A stretch of DNA of 64,000 nucleotides from Pseudomonadota bacterium (GTDB taxonomy: Bacteria > Pseudomonadota > Alphaproteobacteria > Caulobacterales > Caulobacteraceae). Made by a program: the position numbers and the translations under genes. Below are positions 27,241-36,201 of the stretch, piece after piece. The notes beneath the pieces are model-generated. The model was not told the origin of the DNA. It saw only the letters and a list, made by a program, of their open reading frames with translations, and did no database searches. Positions within the stretch are counted from its first letter, which is position 1, and every line of letters begins with the position of its first letter. The stretch covers positions 60,748 through 124,747 of the forward strand of contig JAIUNU010000015.1 of the NCBI GenBank assembly GCA_020161365.1, in the 5' to 3' direction.

Positions 27241-27648
27241 ATGTTATCGGTCAGTTCCTCGCCGCGCGATCGCCGCTATACGGTCCTCGTCTCCGACGAT
27301 GATCCTGGCGTGCGACGCGGCCTCCTCCTCATGCTTCGAGCCCGCGGCTACACGGTGAGCGGCTACACCACGGGGAGCGCCCTTCTGGCTGATCCGCGCG
27401 CTAGGGAAGCCGATTGCGTGATCCTCGACTACCGGATGCCCGACATCGACGGCCTGACGCTCCTGGATCATCTCCGGCGCCAGGGCTGGCGCGGCGGCGC
27501 CATCCTGATCTCCGGCTTCTACGACGAGGATCTCGAGCAACGCGCGCGCGCGGCCGGCTTCGATCAGGTGATCCCCAAGCCGGTGATCGGCCGGGCGGTG
27601 CTCGAAGCCTTGCGTCGGCAGTCGGGGATGTCGCGCGACGCGCATTGA
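27241..27648 (+). CDS. Single-domain response regulator
   Basis: A 135-aa receiver domain without output domain. The acidic cluster SDDD is near residues 18-21, phosphoacceptor Asp63 in ILDYRMPDI, Ser at LISG and the switch Lys in IPKP. It lies 80 bases after fixJ behind its own putative box, so it may be a FixJ target acting as phosphate sink or feedback element. In rhizobia FixT has such a role; this protein also carries a full receiver domain. Function is inferred. Confidence 0.85.
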   Translation: MLSVSSSPRDRRYTVLVSDDDPGVRRGLLLMLRARGYTVSGYTTGSALLADPRAREADCVILDYRMPDIDGLTLLDHLRRQGWRGGAILISGFYDEDLEQRARAAGFDQVIPKPVIGRAVLEALRRQSGMSRDAH

Positions 27649-27682
27649 CCCGACGCCAGCCCATGGCCCTGACCGTTGGAGG

Positions 27683-28120
27683 TCAGTAGCGGGCGAAAAC
27701 CCGCGCGCCGGCCGGCCCGAAGGCCACGACATCGTAGTGTTGCCGCGCCCCGCTCGGCGCCGCCATGCCCTCCGAGCCGATCGGCATGCCGCCGACGGCG
27801 AGCCCCTTCACGCCAGCCGGCCGGGCGGCCAGGAGACGCTTCACCTCGGCGACCGGCACATGACCTTCGATAACGAAACCGTCGATGATCGCGGTGTGGC
27901 AGGAGGAAAGCGCCGGCGGCAGGCCGGATTGGCGCTGCAGGCGCACGCGGGCGACCTGATCCCTGACGATGACCTTTCTGTCCAGTTTCGCACGGACGGC
28001 CTGGGCCCAGGCCTCGCAGCAACCACATCCAGGGTCGCGATAGAGCAGGATGTCGCCAGCCGCCAGCGCGGCGCTGGGCAAGGCGAGCAACAGCAGAACG
28101 GCGGCGAGGCGGATTTTCAT
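27683..28120 (-). CDS. DUF411 periplasmic metal-binding protein
   Basis: A 145-aa exported protein (signal peptide to residue 21, ALAAG). The DUF411 core has RDPGCGCCEAW near residues 28-38, the LSSCHTAIIDG segment, GHVPVAEVKRLL and GMPIGSEGM. The thioredoxin-like fold and CGCC suggest copper binding or thiol exchange; DUF411 genes are regular members of copper loci. AAGGAG precedes the ATG. A second copy, a likely lipoprotein, is at 58507. A small stem CTGACC/GGTCAG (27669-27686) marks the converging ends with the regulator at 27241. Confidence 0.87.
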   Translation of the reverse strand: MKIRLAAVLLLLALPSAALAAGDILLYRDPGCGCCEAWAQAVRAKLDRKVIVRDQVARVRLQRQSGLPPALSSCHTAIIDGFVIEGHVPVAEVKRLLAARPAGVKGLAVGGMPIGSEGMAAPSGARQHYDVVAFGPAGARVFARY

Positions 28121-28184
28121 GGGCGGACTCCTTGGCGTGAAGCTGGGCGCGTGGCGGACGCGGCTCTCGGACGTGGCGGCGCTG

Positions 28185-29447
28185 TCACGCCCTTTCCCCG
28201 GCTGGATGGACCGGTGTCGACGTCCGGCGCCATATCGCCGGCAGAAGCGCGAGCAGACCGAGCGACAGCCAGCCGATCGCTTCGACGACGGCCGCTTGCC
28301 GATGGGGTGACACGACGGCGAGCGACATGGGCGCCAGCGCCTGGCCGAGGCTCGCGGCTGTATGCTGCAGCCCAAGCATGACTCCAGAGGGCCGCATGGG
28401 GCCGCTGATCCAGAAGCTCGTGACCAGCCGAAGACTGGCTGAGCTCCAGCCGGCGACGGCGATGAGACCGGCCATTTCGACCACGGTCGTTCCAAACCGA
28501 AAGAGAAACAGCGACAGGGCTAGAAGCGCGAGCGTGAGGCAGGCCAGGCGTCGAGGCGCGGTCACCAGCCAGGTGACGCGGGTGTGGAAAAGCTGAGCCG
28601 CCAACATCGCCAGCCCGCAGAGACTGAGCATCCCGGCGATCGCCTCGCGGCTGAGCGCGCCCTCGGGGCGGGTCACGAGCAGGCTAACGTGCATAGCGGC
28701 GAGGCCGCCGCCGCCGACGATTGTGACAAGCAGGAGGACAAGGGTGACGACGTGCGACGGGGCTTGCAGGCGACGCCCCACGGGACGGGCGGCGCAGCGG
28801 GCCGGCAAGCGCACAATGCCGGTCGTCAGCGCCAGCGCCAGCACGGCGATGACGAGCGCGAGCACCAACAGCGGCGTGCGGGGAAAGAGCGGCGCGGACG
28901 CTTCGGCGAGCAGGGGGCCGAACAGGTCGCCAAGAAACATGAAGGCCGTCAGCCAGGTGAAACGCCTCGCCTGCTCGTCCCGGCCACCGGGTGCGAAGTT
29001 CGTTGACAGCAGCGCCAGCGGGATGATGGCGGCCGCGGACAGCCCAGCCAGCAAGCGAAGTCCATACAGCATGGGGAGCGGGACCGCCCCGACCGGCGCG
29101 GTCGCCAGCGCGAGGACGACCAGGGCCGTGCGCAGAATGATCCGGTAGTCGATGCGGTCGGCGAGCCATCCCCAGAGCGGCGCGAAGACGAGCGCCGCCA
29201 GCGGGTGGGCCGCCGTCAAACTAGCGACATGGACATCGTGGATGCGCAGCGCCAAGTCGGCCTGGCCTCCGTCGACGAGGGTCGGGAGAAAGGCGAGGAC
29301 GGCGGTCTGGCCCGCAGACGCCGCCGCGACCGCGAGAAGCAACAGGATCGACGCAGCCGTCTGGCTCCGGCCAGGGCTATCGTCCGCCGCAGAACACGTC
29401 AGGCCGTCTTCCGGTCGCCAAGGCGCCGCGCAGCGCCTCACCACCAT
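28185..29447 (-). CDS. MFS-type transporter
   Basis: A 420-aa inner-membrane protein with about 12 transmembrane helices and the loop 2-3 motif GWLADRIDYRIIL of major facilitator proteins (about residues 92-104). Its first ~28 residues are hydrophilic, so translation may start later. The substrate cannot be read from sequence. The start overlaps the copB stop by 10 bases, so it is part of the copper operon; MFS members in such loci may import copper or export chelates, but this is inference. Confidence 0.8.
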   Translation of the reverse strand: MVVRRCAAPWRPEDGLTCSAADDSPGRSQTAASILLLLAVAAASAGQTAVLAFLPTLVDGGQADLALRIHDVHVASLTAAHPLAALVFAPLWGWLADRIDYRIILRTALVVLALATAPVGAVPLPMLYGLRLLAGLSAAAIIPLALLSTNFAPGGRDEQARRFTWLTAFMFLGDLFGPLLAEASAPLFPRTPLLVLALVIAVLALALTTGIVRLPARCAARPVGRRLQAPSHVVTLVLLLVTIVGGGGLAAMHVSLLVTRPEGALSREAIAGMLSLCGLAMLAAQLFHTRVTWLVTAPRRLACLTLALLALSLFLFRFGTTVVEMAGLIAVAGWSSASLRLVTSFWISGPMRPSGVMLGLQHTAASLGQALAPMSLAVVSPHRQAAVVEAIGWLSLGLLALLPAIWRRTSTPVHPAGERA

Positions 29448-30406
29448 GATCGCAAGCCGACAACCACCCGATGCTCGGCCGGGCGCTCGCGATCGGCACG
29501 TCGGAAGTCGGCGGTGTCGTCCAGCGCCCGCTCCCAGACGAAGCCGACATAGGGCGCGAATTTCCGCGAGACCTCGTAGCGCAGCCGAGCGCTCAGCTCG
29601 ACGTTGCTGAAGCCGCCGCCGAGCTCACGGTCGGTCGAGCGCTTGGAATAGAGGTTGGTTTCGACCTGCGGGGTCAGGATGAGGCGATTGGTGAAGCGGA
29701 CCTCGTAGGCGCCCTTGGCGCGGGCGCCGAGGCGGCCGTCGTCGCCGACGTAGCCGGTCAGCTGGACATCGAACCAGTAGGGCGCCAGGCCCTCGACGCC
29801 GGCGGCGAGCCAAGTGGTCGCCCCCTTGCCGAGATCCTGACGAACGCCCAGCAACGTGCCCCAGAACGGGCTCTTGCTGCGCCACCACAGCGCCTCGACG
29901 CTGCTCTCCGGATCGAGGCGATCCTTGGAGTTCTTGAGGCCCTGGCTGCGCAGCCAGAGCTTGCTGTCGTCCTGGCCCTGGGTGACGAGGACGGTCCAGC
30001 CGACGCCCTGCCCCTCGTTGCCGCTGGCGAACTCCAGTTCGTCAACGAGAACCTTGGGGATCGACAGCTTGTCGGCCATCTCGTAGCCCGGCAGCGTCGA
30101 ATTGCGATAGCCGTCCGCATAGTCGTCGGAGTTGCGGGCGTCCGGCGGAGCCTTGCCGCCCTGCATCCGTCCCATGTCCATGGTCATGCCGCCGGCGGGC
30201 GTCCCCGCGCCGGACATATCCATGCCGGACATATCCATGCCCGCGTGATCCGCAGGCGCCGCGGGGGAGGCCGTTGGGGCCGGGCTCGGCGGCGGTGGCG
30301 CGGCGTGCTGATGGGGGGCGTCCTGGGCGATTGCGGGCGCGGCCACGGCCGAAACGCTCAGAGCCAAGGCGAGCAGAGACGCTCGCGAGAGGGCCAGACG
30401 GGTCAT
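29438..30406 (-). CDS. copB: Copper resistance protein CopB, outer membrane
   Basis: A 322-aa exported protein with signal peptide (to residue 28, PAIAQ). A periplasmic Met/His-rich segment has GMDMSGMDMSGAG and MTMDMGRM near residues 55-85 for copper binding. A C-terminal beta-barrel domain of about 210 residues ends in the aromatic GLRSWW typical of outer-membrane proteins. It acts with CopA. The ATG overlaps the copA stop. Length is near the family norm. A second copB is at 59547. Confidence 0.92.
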   Translation of the reverse strand: MTRLALSRASLLALALSVSAVAAPAIAQDAPHQHAAPPPPSPAPTASPAAPADHAGMDMSGMDMSGAGTPAGGMTMDMGRMQGGKAPPDARNSDDYADGYRNSTLPGYEMADKLSIPKVLVDELEFASGNEGQGVGWTVLVTQGQDDSKLWLRSQGLKNSKDRLDPESSVEALWWRSKSPFWGTLLGVRQDLGKGATTWLAAGVEGLAPYWFDVQLTGYVGDDGRLGARAKGAYEVRFTNRLILTPQVETNLYSKRSTDRELGGGFSNVELSARLRYEVSRKFAPYVGFVWERALDDTADFRRADRERPAEHRVVVGLRSWW

Positions 30407-32091
30407 GCGACGACCACCTCCCGGAACATGCCGGCCGCCATGTGGTAGAGCAGATGACAGTGGAAGGCCCATCGCCCCATGGCGTCGGCGGTGACGCGAA
30501 AGCTGATCCGCTGGGCGGGCTGGACCACCACGGTATGCTTGCGGACCTGGAACGCGCCGTCCGGGCCTTCGACATCGCTCCACATGCCGTGGAGGTGCAT
30601 CGGGTGGGCCATCATCGTGTCGTTGACGAGAACGATGCGCAGCCGCGCGTTCGGCTTGAAGTGGAGCGGACGGGAATCGTTCAGCTTGATCCCGTCCAGC
30701 GTCCAGATGAAGCGCTCCATGTTGCCGGTGAGGTGCAACTCGATCTCACGCTCCGGCTCGCGAGGATCCGGATCGCCGCCGGGCGTGCGAAGGTCGGCCA
30801 GGGTCAGCACCCGCCAGGACCGCTCGCGCAGGCCCGCGCCGGGATCGTCGAGATTGGTGCGCGGATAGTCGACGCGCATGTCGGTGTTGGCGCCGTACTC
30901 GGTGCGCGCGTGACGCGCCTTCGGGGGCGTGTCCGCCATGCCGTGGCCGGCGTGTTCGCCGCCCATGGCGGCCATGGCGCCCATCATGTCGACCGGATCG
31001 AGCCAGGTCCGCGCATCGAGCGCCGGCGTCGGCGCCGTCATGCCGGGCGCTGGGGCGATGACGCCGCGGGCGAAACCCGTCCGGTCGATCGATTGGGCGA
31101 AGATCGTTCGGGCGCCCTCGGGCATGACGAACTCGACATCGTAGGTTTCGCCCGGTCCGATCCGGAACTCCTCGACCGTCACCGGCTCCACCGGCTGGCC
31201 ATCGGTCGAGACGACGGTCAGCGGGACCCCAGGAAGGCGCACGTCGAAGAAGGTCGCCGTCCCCGCCCCCACGAACCGGAGGCGAACTCGCTCGCCGGGG
31301 GCGGCGATCGCCGTCCAATTCCCGGCCGGCGGCGTTCCGTTCATCAGGTAGGTGTAGGTGGCGGCGGAAACGTCGCTGTAGTCGGTCGGGTTCATCCGCG
31401 ACCGGTTCCACATCCGCCGCCGCGCGAGGGCCTCGCCGAACCCCAGCTTGCCCACATCCTTGAGGAAGTCTCCGGCGGTCGGCTGCGCGAAATTGTAGTA
31501 GCTGCTCAGCTTCTTGAGGTTCGTGAAGATCTGCAGCGGCGGTTCGTCCGACCAGTCGCTCAGCAGGATGGCGTAGTCCCGATCGGGCGCAGGTCCGGTC
31601 GGCGCGCGCGGCTCGACGATGATCGCGCCATAAAGCCCGGTTTGCTCGGCCAAGGTGTGCGCGTGATACCAGTAGGTGCCCGCCTGACGCAGCTCGAAGC
31701 GATAGGTGAAGGTCTCGCCGGGCGCGATCCCGGGAAAGCTGATGCCTGGTACGCCGTCCATCTCGGCGGGCAGGATGACCCCGTGCCAGTGGATGCTGGA
31801 CATCTCCTTGAGGCGGTTGCGGACGCGCAGGGTGACGGTGTCGCCCTCGCGCAATCGCAGCACGGGGGCGGGCACGGCGCCGTTCACCGCCGTGGCGATC
31901 CGACGCTTGCCGGTGAAGTTGACCGGCAGTTCGGCGATCTCGAGATCGAATTCGGTCCCGCGCAATTCGGCGGTCGCGGCGGCGGCGGGGCCCGCCAGCA
32001 GCGCCGGCGAAACTCCGGCCACCGCCCCGCTGACCGCCAGGCCCTGGACGAAGCGGCGCCGTGTGGCCGGCAAGGTAGGACTGTCGAACAT
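30403..32091 (-). CDS. copA: Copper resistance multicopper oxidase CopA
   Basis: A 562-aa Tat-exported multicopper oxidase (twin-arginine RRRFVQGLAVSG at residues 11-22). Type 1/2/3 copper ligands are visible: HWHG near residue 101, WYHAH near 143, HPMHLHG near 504 and HCHLLYH near 546. An internal Met-rich insert (DMMGAMAAMGGEHAG) is shorter than in PcoA. It oxidises Cu(I) in the periplasm and binds excess copper. The ATG overlaps nothing upstream; AdhP ends 30 bases before. A second copA at 60620 differs in the Met-rich insert. Confidence 0.93.
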   Translation of the reverse strand: MFDSPTLPATRRRFVQGLAVSGAVAGVSPALLAGPAAAATAELRGTEFDLEIAELPVNFTGKRRIATAVNGAVPAPVLRLREGDTVTLRVRNRLKEMSSIHWHGVILPAEMDGVPGISFPGIAPGETFTYRFELRQAGTYWYHAHTLAEQTGLYGAIIVEPRAPTGPAPDRDYAILLSDWSDEPPLQIFTNLKKLSSYYNFAQPTAGDFLKDVGKLGFGEALARRRMWNRSRMNPTDYSDVSAATYTYLMNGTPPAGNWTAIAAPGERVRLRFVGAGTATFFDVRLPGVPLTVVSTDGQPVEPVTVEEFRIGPGETYDVEFVMPEGARTIFAQSIDRTGFARGVIAPAPGMTAPTPALDARTWLDPVDMMGAMAAMGGEHAGHGMADTPPKARHARTEYGANTDMRVDYPRTNLDDPGAGLRERSWRVLTLADLRTPGGDPDPREPEREIELHLTGNMERFIWTLDGIKLNDSRPLHFKPNARLRIVLVNDTMMAHPMHLHGMWSDVEGPDGAFQVRKHTVVVQPAQRISFRVTADAMGRWAFHCHLLYHMAAGMFREVVVA

Positions 32092-32120
32092 GGTTTGCTC
32101 GCGGTTCGTCGCGGGGGGGA

Positions 32121-33146
32121 TTAGGCGAGGTCGAGGACGATGCGGCCCTCGATGTCGCCGTGGTGCATGCGCGCGAAGACGTCGTTGATCTTCTCGAGCG
32201 GTTCGGTGTGGACAGTCGCGTGAACCTTGCCCTCGCCGGCGAAGGCCAGCGCCTCCATCAGGTCGAGCCGGGTGCCGACGATCGAGCCGCGGACGGTGAC
32301 GCCGTTGAGCACGGTGTCGAAGATCGACAGCGGAAAATCGCCGGGCGGCAGGCCATTGAGGGCCACCGTGCCGCCGCGCCGGACCATGCCGAGCGCCTGC
32401 TGGAAGGCCTTGGGCGAGACGGCGGTGACGAGGACGCCCTGCGCGCCGCCGATCGCCGCCTTGATCGCGGCGGCGGGATCCTGCTCTCGGGCGTTGACGG
32501 TCACGGCCGCGCCAAGGCGTGTCGCCAGATCGAGCTTGCGGTCGTCGATGTCGACCGCCGCCACGTTGAGCCCCATCGCCTTGGCGTACTGCACGGCCAT
32601 GTGACCCAGGCCGCCGATGCCGGAGACCACGACCCACTCGCCCGGCTTGGCCTCGGTCGCCTTCAGTCCCTTGTAGACGGTAACGCCCGCGCACAGGATC
32701 GGCGCGATGTCGATAAAGCCGACATTGTCCGGCAGGTGGCCGACATAGTTGGGGTCGGCGAGGACGTATTCGGCGAAGCTGCCGTTGACCGAATAGCCGG
32801 TGTTCTGCTGGCTCTCGCACAGGGTCTCCCAGCCCCCCAGGCAATGCACGCAGTGGCCGCAGGCGGTGTAGAGCCAAGGCACGCCGACCCGGTCGCCCTC
32901 TTTGACGTGGGTGACGCCCGACCCGACCGCGGCGACGTGGCCGACGCCCTCATGGCCAGGAATGAAGGGCGGGTTCGGCTTCACCGGCCAGTCGCCCTCG
33001 GCCGCGTGCAGGTCGGTGTGACAGACGCCGGTGGCGGCGATCTTCACCAGGATTTGTCCGGGACCGACCGTGGGGATCGGCGCTTCCTCGATGACCAGCG
33101 GCGCCCCGAATTTGCGCACGACGGCCGCCTTCATGGTCTTGGCCAT
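32121..33146 (-). CDS. adhP: Zinc-dependent alcohol dehydrogenase, AdhP type
   Basis: A 341-aa cytoplasmic medium-chain dehydrogenase. Catalytic zinc ligands are Cys41 (GVCHTDLH) and His64 (PGHEGVG), structural zinc cysteines are in ACGHCVHC followed by WETLC, and NAD-binding GIGGLGHMAVQ lies near 173-183. It interconverts ethanol-type alcohols and aldehydes. AAGGAG precedes the ATG. It sits between an aldehyde dehydrogenase and copAB on the same strand, suggesting a combined response to aldehydes/alcohol and copper. Confidence 0.92.
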   Translation of the reverse strand: MAKTMKAAVVRKFGAPLVIEEAPIPTVGPGQILVKIAATGVCHTDLHAAEGDWPVKPNPPFIPGHEGVGHVAAVGSGVTHVKEGDRVGVPWLYTACGHCVHCLGGWETLCESQQNTGYSVNGSFAEYVLADPNYVGHLPDNVGFIDIAPILCAGVTVYKGLKATEAKPGEWVVVSGIGGLGHMAVQYAKAMGLNVAAVDIDDRKLDLATRLGAAVTVNAREQDPAAAIKAAIGGAQGVLVTAVSPKAFQQALGMVRRGGTVALNGLPPGDFPLSIFDTVLNGVTVRGSIVGTRLDLMEALAFAGEGKVHATVHTEPLEKINDVFARMHHGDIEGRIVLDLA

Positions 33147-33169
33147 GGCTGTTGCTCCTTTGCGAGGGA

Positions 33170-34690
33170 TCAAAACAGACCGAGGCCATGCTCGTCGTAG
33201 GAGACGAGCAGGTTCTTGGTCTGCTGGTAGTGATCGAGCATCGCCTTGTGGGTCTCGCGCCCGAACCCCGAGGCCTTGTAGCCGCCGAAGGCGGCGTGGG
33301 CCGGATACTGGTGGTAGCAGTTGGTCCAGACCCGTCCGGCCTCGATCGCGCGGCCTAGACGGTAGGCGGTGTTGCCGCTGCGGCTCCAAACGCCTGCGCC
33401 GAGGCCATAGGGCGTGTCGTTGGCGATCGCGATCGCCTCCTCGACCGTCTTGAAGGTCGTCACCGACAGCACCGGGCCGAAGATCTCCTCCTGGAAGATC
33501 CGCATGCTGTTGTCGCCGACGAAGACGGTCGGCTGCACGAAATAGCCCCCGTCGAGTTCGCCTCCGGGCAGCGCCCGCGCGCCGCCGATCAGGCATTGCG
33601 CGCCCTCGTTCTTGCCGATCTCGATATAGCCGAGGATCTTGCGCAGCTGGTCTTCGGACGCCTGGGCGCCCAGCTGGGTCGCGGGGTCGAGCGGGTCGCC
33701 CTGACGGATCGCCGCCACGCGGGCCACGGCCCGCTCCATGAACCGGTCGAAGATCGATTCATGGATCAGGGCGCGCGAGGGACAGGTGCAGACCTCGCCC
33801 TTGTTGAAGGCGAAGAGCGTGAACCCTTCCAGCGCCTTGTCGAAGAAGGCGTCCTCCTCATCAAGGACGTCGGCCATGAAGATGTTGGGCGACTTGCCCC
33901 CGAGCTCCATCGTCTGCGGGATCAGGTGATCGGCCGCGGCGTGCATGATCGCCTTGCCCGTGACCGTCTCGCCGGTGAACGAGACCTTGGCGATCCGCGG
34001 GTTGGCGGCGATCGCCTGGCCGACGGTTCGGCCGGGCCCGGTCACGACGTTGAGCACGCCCGGCGGCAGGATGTCGGCGGTGAGTTCGGCGAGCATCATC
34101 AGCGTCAGGGGCGTCTGGGACGCTGGCTTGATGACCGTGCAGTTGCCGGCGGCCAGCGCGGGCGCGATCTTCCAGGCCGCCATCAGCAGGGGGAAGTTCC
34201 AGGGAATGATCTGGCCGACCACGCCAAGCGGCTCGCGGAAATGGTAGGCGATGGTGTCGGCGTCGATCGTCGAGATCGCCCCCTCCTCCGCCCGGATGCA
34301 TCCAGCGAAATAGCGGAAGTGATCGACCGCGAGCGGCACGTCGGCGCCGCGCGTCTCGCGGATCGGCTTGCCGTTGTCGAGCGTCTCGGCGAGCGCCAGC
34401 AGGTCGAGGTTCTGCTCCAGGCGATCGGCGACCCGGCTCAGCAGCCGGGACCGCTCGGCCGGCGACAACCGCGCCCAGCCGGCCTTGGCGCGATGGGCGG
34501 CGTCGAGCGCCAGTTCCACGTCGGCCGGACCCGACAGGGCGAACTCGGCGATCCGGTCGCCATTGATCGGGCTGTGGTCGGCGAAGTACTCGCCCGTGGT
34601 CGGGGCCGACCAGGCGCCGCCGATGAAGTTGTCGTAGCGCGCCTTGAACAAGGGCGCGGCGCGCATCGTCTCGATGGCCTTGTGGAACAT
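33170..34690 (-). CDS. NAD-dependent aldehyde dehydrogenase (acetaldehyde type)
   Basis: A 506-aa aldehyde dehydrogenase. Motifs: IIPWNFPLLMAAWK, the active-site Glu in MELGGKSPN, catalytic Cys in GEVCTCPSR near residue 305, and EEIFGPVLSV. It oxidises short aldehydes to acids in the cytoplasm. It resembles the AldB/ExaC group that accompanies AdhP. It starts the run 34690-27683; a weak box-like segment TACGGATATCCTCGG lies 50-65 bases upstream on the minus strand. Confidence 0.92.
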   Translation of the reverse strand: MFHKAIETMRAAPLFKARYDNFIGGAWSAPTTGEYFADHSPINGDRIAEFALSGPADVELALDAAHRAKAGWARLSPAERSRLLSRVADRLEQNLDLLALAETLDNGKPIRETRGADVPLAVDHFRYFAGCIRAEEGAISTIDADTIAYHFREPLGVVGQIIPWNFPLLMAAWKIAPALAAGNCTVIKPASQTPLTLMMLAELTADILPPGVLNVVTGPGRTVGQAIAANPRIAKVSFTGETVTGKAIMHAAADHLIPQTMELGGKSPNIFMADVLDEEDAFFDKALEGFTLFAFNKGEVCTCPSRALIHESIFDRFMERAVARVAAIRQGDPLDPATQLGAQASEDQLRKILGYIEIGKNEGAQCLIGGARALPGGELDGGYFVQPTVFVGDNSMRIFQEEIFGPVLSVTTFKTVEEAIAIANDTPYGLGAGVWSRSGNTAYRLGRAIEAGRVWTNCYHQYPAHAAFGGYKASGFGRETHKAMLDHYQQTKNLLVSYDEHGLGLF

Positions 34691-34783
34691 CGCTTGGCTC
34701 CCTGCTGGTGACGACGAGCCTAGTGGCGGGCGCGGCCGAGGATATCCGTAGATGTCACATCGCCTGGCGGCGCCCGGACGTGA

Positions 34784-34819
34784 AAGAACCTGCCGGGCGT
34801 GCTCGCCCGGCAGGTTCTT
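34784..34819 (-). terminator. Strong hairpin after the Met-rich copper protein gene
   Basis: A perfect 16-bp stem with loop of four (AAGAACCTGCCGGGCG and its complement), 25 bases after the stop of the gene at 34845. In minus-strand sense it ends GGTTCTTTC, consistent with a rho-independent terminator for the operon from 40971. Confidence 0.7.
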
Positions 34820-34844
34820 CGGCGCGTCGCGGCTTGAGCGGGCG

Positions 34845-35204
34845 TTACATGTCCTTCATGGGCATGGCGGGATCCTTGGCGTCCTTGGGAGCCATGGGTT
34901 TGCCTTTCGGGGCCATCGGCTTGTCCATGCAGCAGCCCTTCATGGGCTTCTTGGCGGCGGGATCCTTGGGCGGCGTGGCCGGCATGTTCGCCATCCCCTG
35001 TTGATGGTCCTTCATCATCTGGTCGTGCATCTGCTGGCCGCCATGGTCCATGCCCTGCATGTGGGCGTGGTCCGGCGGGGTCTGGGCGGAGGCGGCCGGC
35101 GCGGGCTGGGTCTGGGCCTTGGGCGCGGGGCCGTCGGCGAATGCGGCGGTCCCCATGGCCAGAAGGCCGACAGCGCCGGCCACGACTGCGATCTTGCGCA
35201 TCAT
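34845..35204 (-). CDS. Met/His/Lys-rich exported copper-binding-type protein
   Basis: A 119-aa protein with a signal peptide (to about residue 23, AAFAD). The mature part is unstructured-looking and rich in Met, His, Lys and Pro: HAHMQGMDHGGQQMHDQMM, GCCMDKPM and the C-terminal PMKDM. I know no formal family. Such residues bind Cu(I) or Ag(I) in the periplasm. GGAG lies upstream of the tandem ATG at 35204, chosen over an ATG at 35252 that would lengthen the N-terminus before the signal peptide. The same PMKDM ending is found in the lipoprotein at 39539. Confidence 0.75.
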   Translation of the reverse strand: MMRKIAVVAGAVGLLAMGTAAFADGPAPKAQTQPAPAASAQTPPDHAHMQGMDHGGQQMHDQMMKDHQQGMANMPATPPKDPAAKKPMKGCCMDKPMAPKGKPMAPKDAKDPAMPMKDM

Positions 35205-35322
35205 TTCTGATCTCCAACTTATGACGTTCGCGTCCGATGGCGTCGTCTGCATCTCGAACGGCGTGACGCTTGCAATGCCCGCAATTGGCGGCCGCGCGTA
35301 TACGTAAGGTCCGAAGGCGCGG

Positions 35323-35769
35323 TCAGCGCGACATCTGTCGGCAGCCCGCGGCGCACACCCTGCACGTCTCGGCGCACTGGGCCATCGGGGCGTCGGCGCG
35401 GGGTTTCGAACAGGCCGCCGCGCACAGGTCGCAGGCTTCGGCGCAGGCGCGGCAGAGCACCGGGTGCAGGGCCGAGCCGCGGAGCATGGAGTTGGCGGTC
35501 GCCTGGCACAGCTCGGCGCAGTCGGTGAGCATGGCGATCAGGTCGGGGGCGGCGAGCGCGCCGCCTTGACCGAGGGCGTAGGCGGCGGTCTCAAGGCACC
35601 GGCGATGGGAAGCCAGGCAGTGATCGATGCAGTCGCTCATCGACATCGCCATGCCGGGCATGGCGTCCATGCCCTTCATGTCGTGGGCCTGGGCGGCCGC
35701 CGCGGCGGGCTGGGCGGCGCCGGCCGCCAACAGGGCGGCTCCCGTGAGCAGGTCTCGTCGTTGCAGCAT
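35323..35769 (-). CDS. Csp1-like four-helix-bundle copper storage protein, Tat-exported
   Basis: A 148-aa DUF326-type protein with a Tat-like signal (QRRDLLTGAALLAAG) and 14 cysteines spaced along helices (SDCIDHC, TDCAELC, CRACAEACDLCAAAC, QCAETCRVCAAGC). In Csp proteins these line the core of a tetrameric bundle and hold many Cu(I) ions. Exported Csp1 stores copper for methane oxidation in methanotrophs; here no such enzyme is visible, so storage or detoxification in the periplasm is likely. A MKGMDAMPGMAMSM linker precedes the bundle. Confidence 0.88.
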   Translation of the reverse strand: MLQRRDLLTGAALLAAGAAQPAAAAAQAHDMKGMDAMPGMAMSMSDCIDHCLASHRRCLETAAYALGQGGALAAPDLIAMLTDCAELCQATANSMLRGSALHPVLCRACAEACDLCAAACSKPRADAPMAQCAETCRVCAAGCRQMSR

Positions 35770-35799
35770 GTCAATCTCCCGGCGGGTGGGCGGGTCTGG

Positions 35800-36201
35800 T
35801 CAGACCCGCGGTGAGGAAGGTTCGCGGCCCGTGGCCCTGGCCATGCGCGTGTCCTCCCAGGGCCAGTGGCCGTTGATCTCGACGCCGAGCGAGATGCTAA
35901 GGAAGGTGCGCACGAAGACCAGACCGGCCAGGACGATGAGATCGTCCAAGGTCGGGTTGATGACGAGCGACTTGACGATGTCGCCGGCGACCAGGAATTC
36001 GAGGCCAAGAAGGATGCTTCGGCCGAGGGCGGACCGGAACGCGCCATAGGCCTTGGCCCGGTCGCCCGATCGGGCCCGCAGGGCGAACAGGATCGTCGCC
36101 AGCGCCGCGCCGCTGAGGATGGTCAGCGTGCCCGCCAGCTCGAGGATGATCACCGCGAGCCTGAAGAAGGCGCTGAGCCAGCCGGACTCAATGGTGATCA
36201 T
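35800..36201 (-). CDS. DUF1622 membrane protein
   Basis: A 133-aa protein with three transmembrane helices (about 10-40, 60-80, 85-110). The pattern AFRSALGRSILLGLEFLVAGDI and LISG-free C-terminal INGHWPW fits DUF1622. Function unknown; such proteins are frequent near redox and stress genes. It overlaps the end of the multihaem cytochrome gene by 14 bases, so it belongs to the electron-transfer operon. The tail after residue 115 is charged and cytoplasmic. Confidence 0.8.
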   Translation of the reverse strand: MITIESGWLSAFFRLAVIILELAGTLTILSGAALATILFALRARSGDRAKAYGAFRSALGRSILLGLEFLVAGDIVKSLVINPTLDDLIVLAGLVFVRTFLSISLGVEINGHWPWEDTRMARATGREPSSPRV

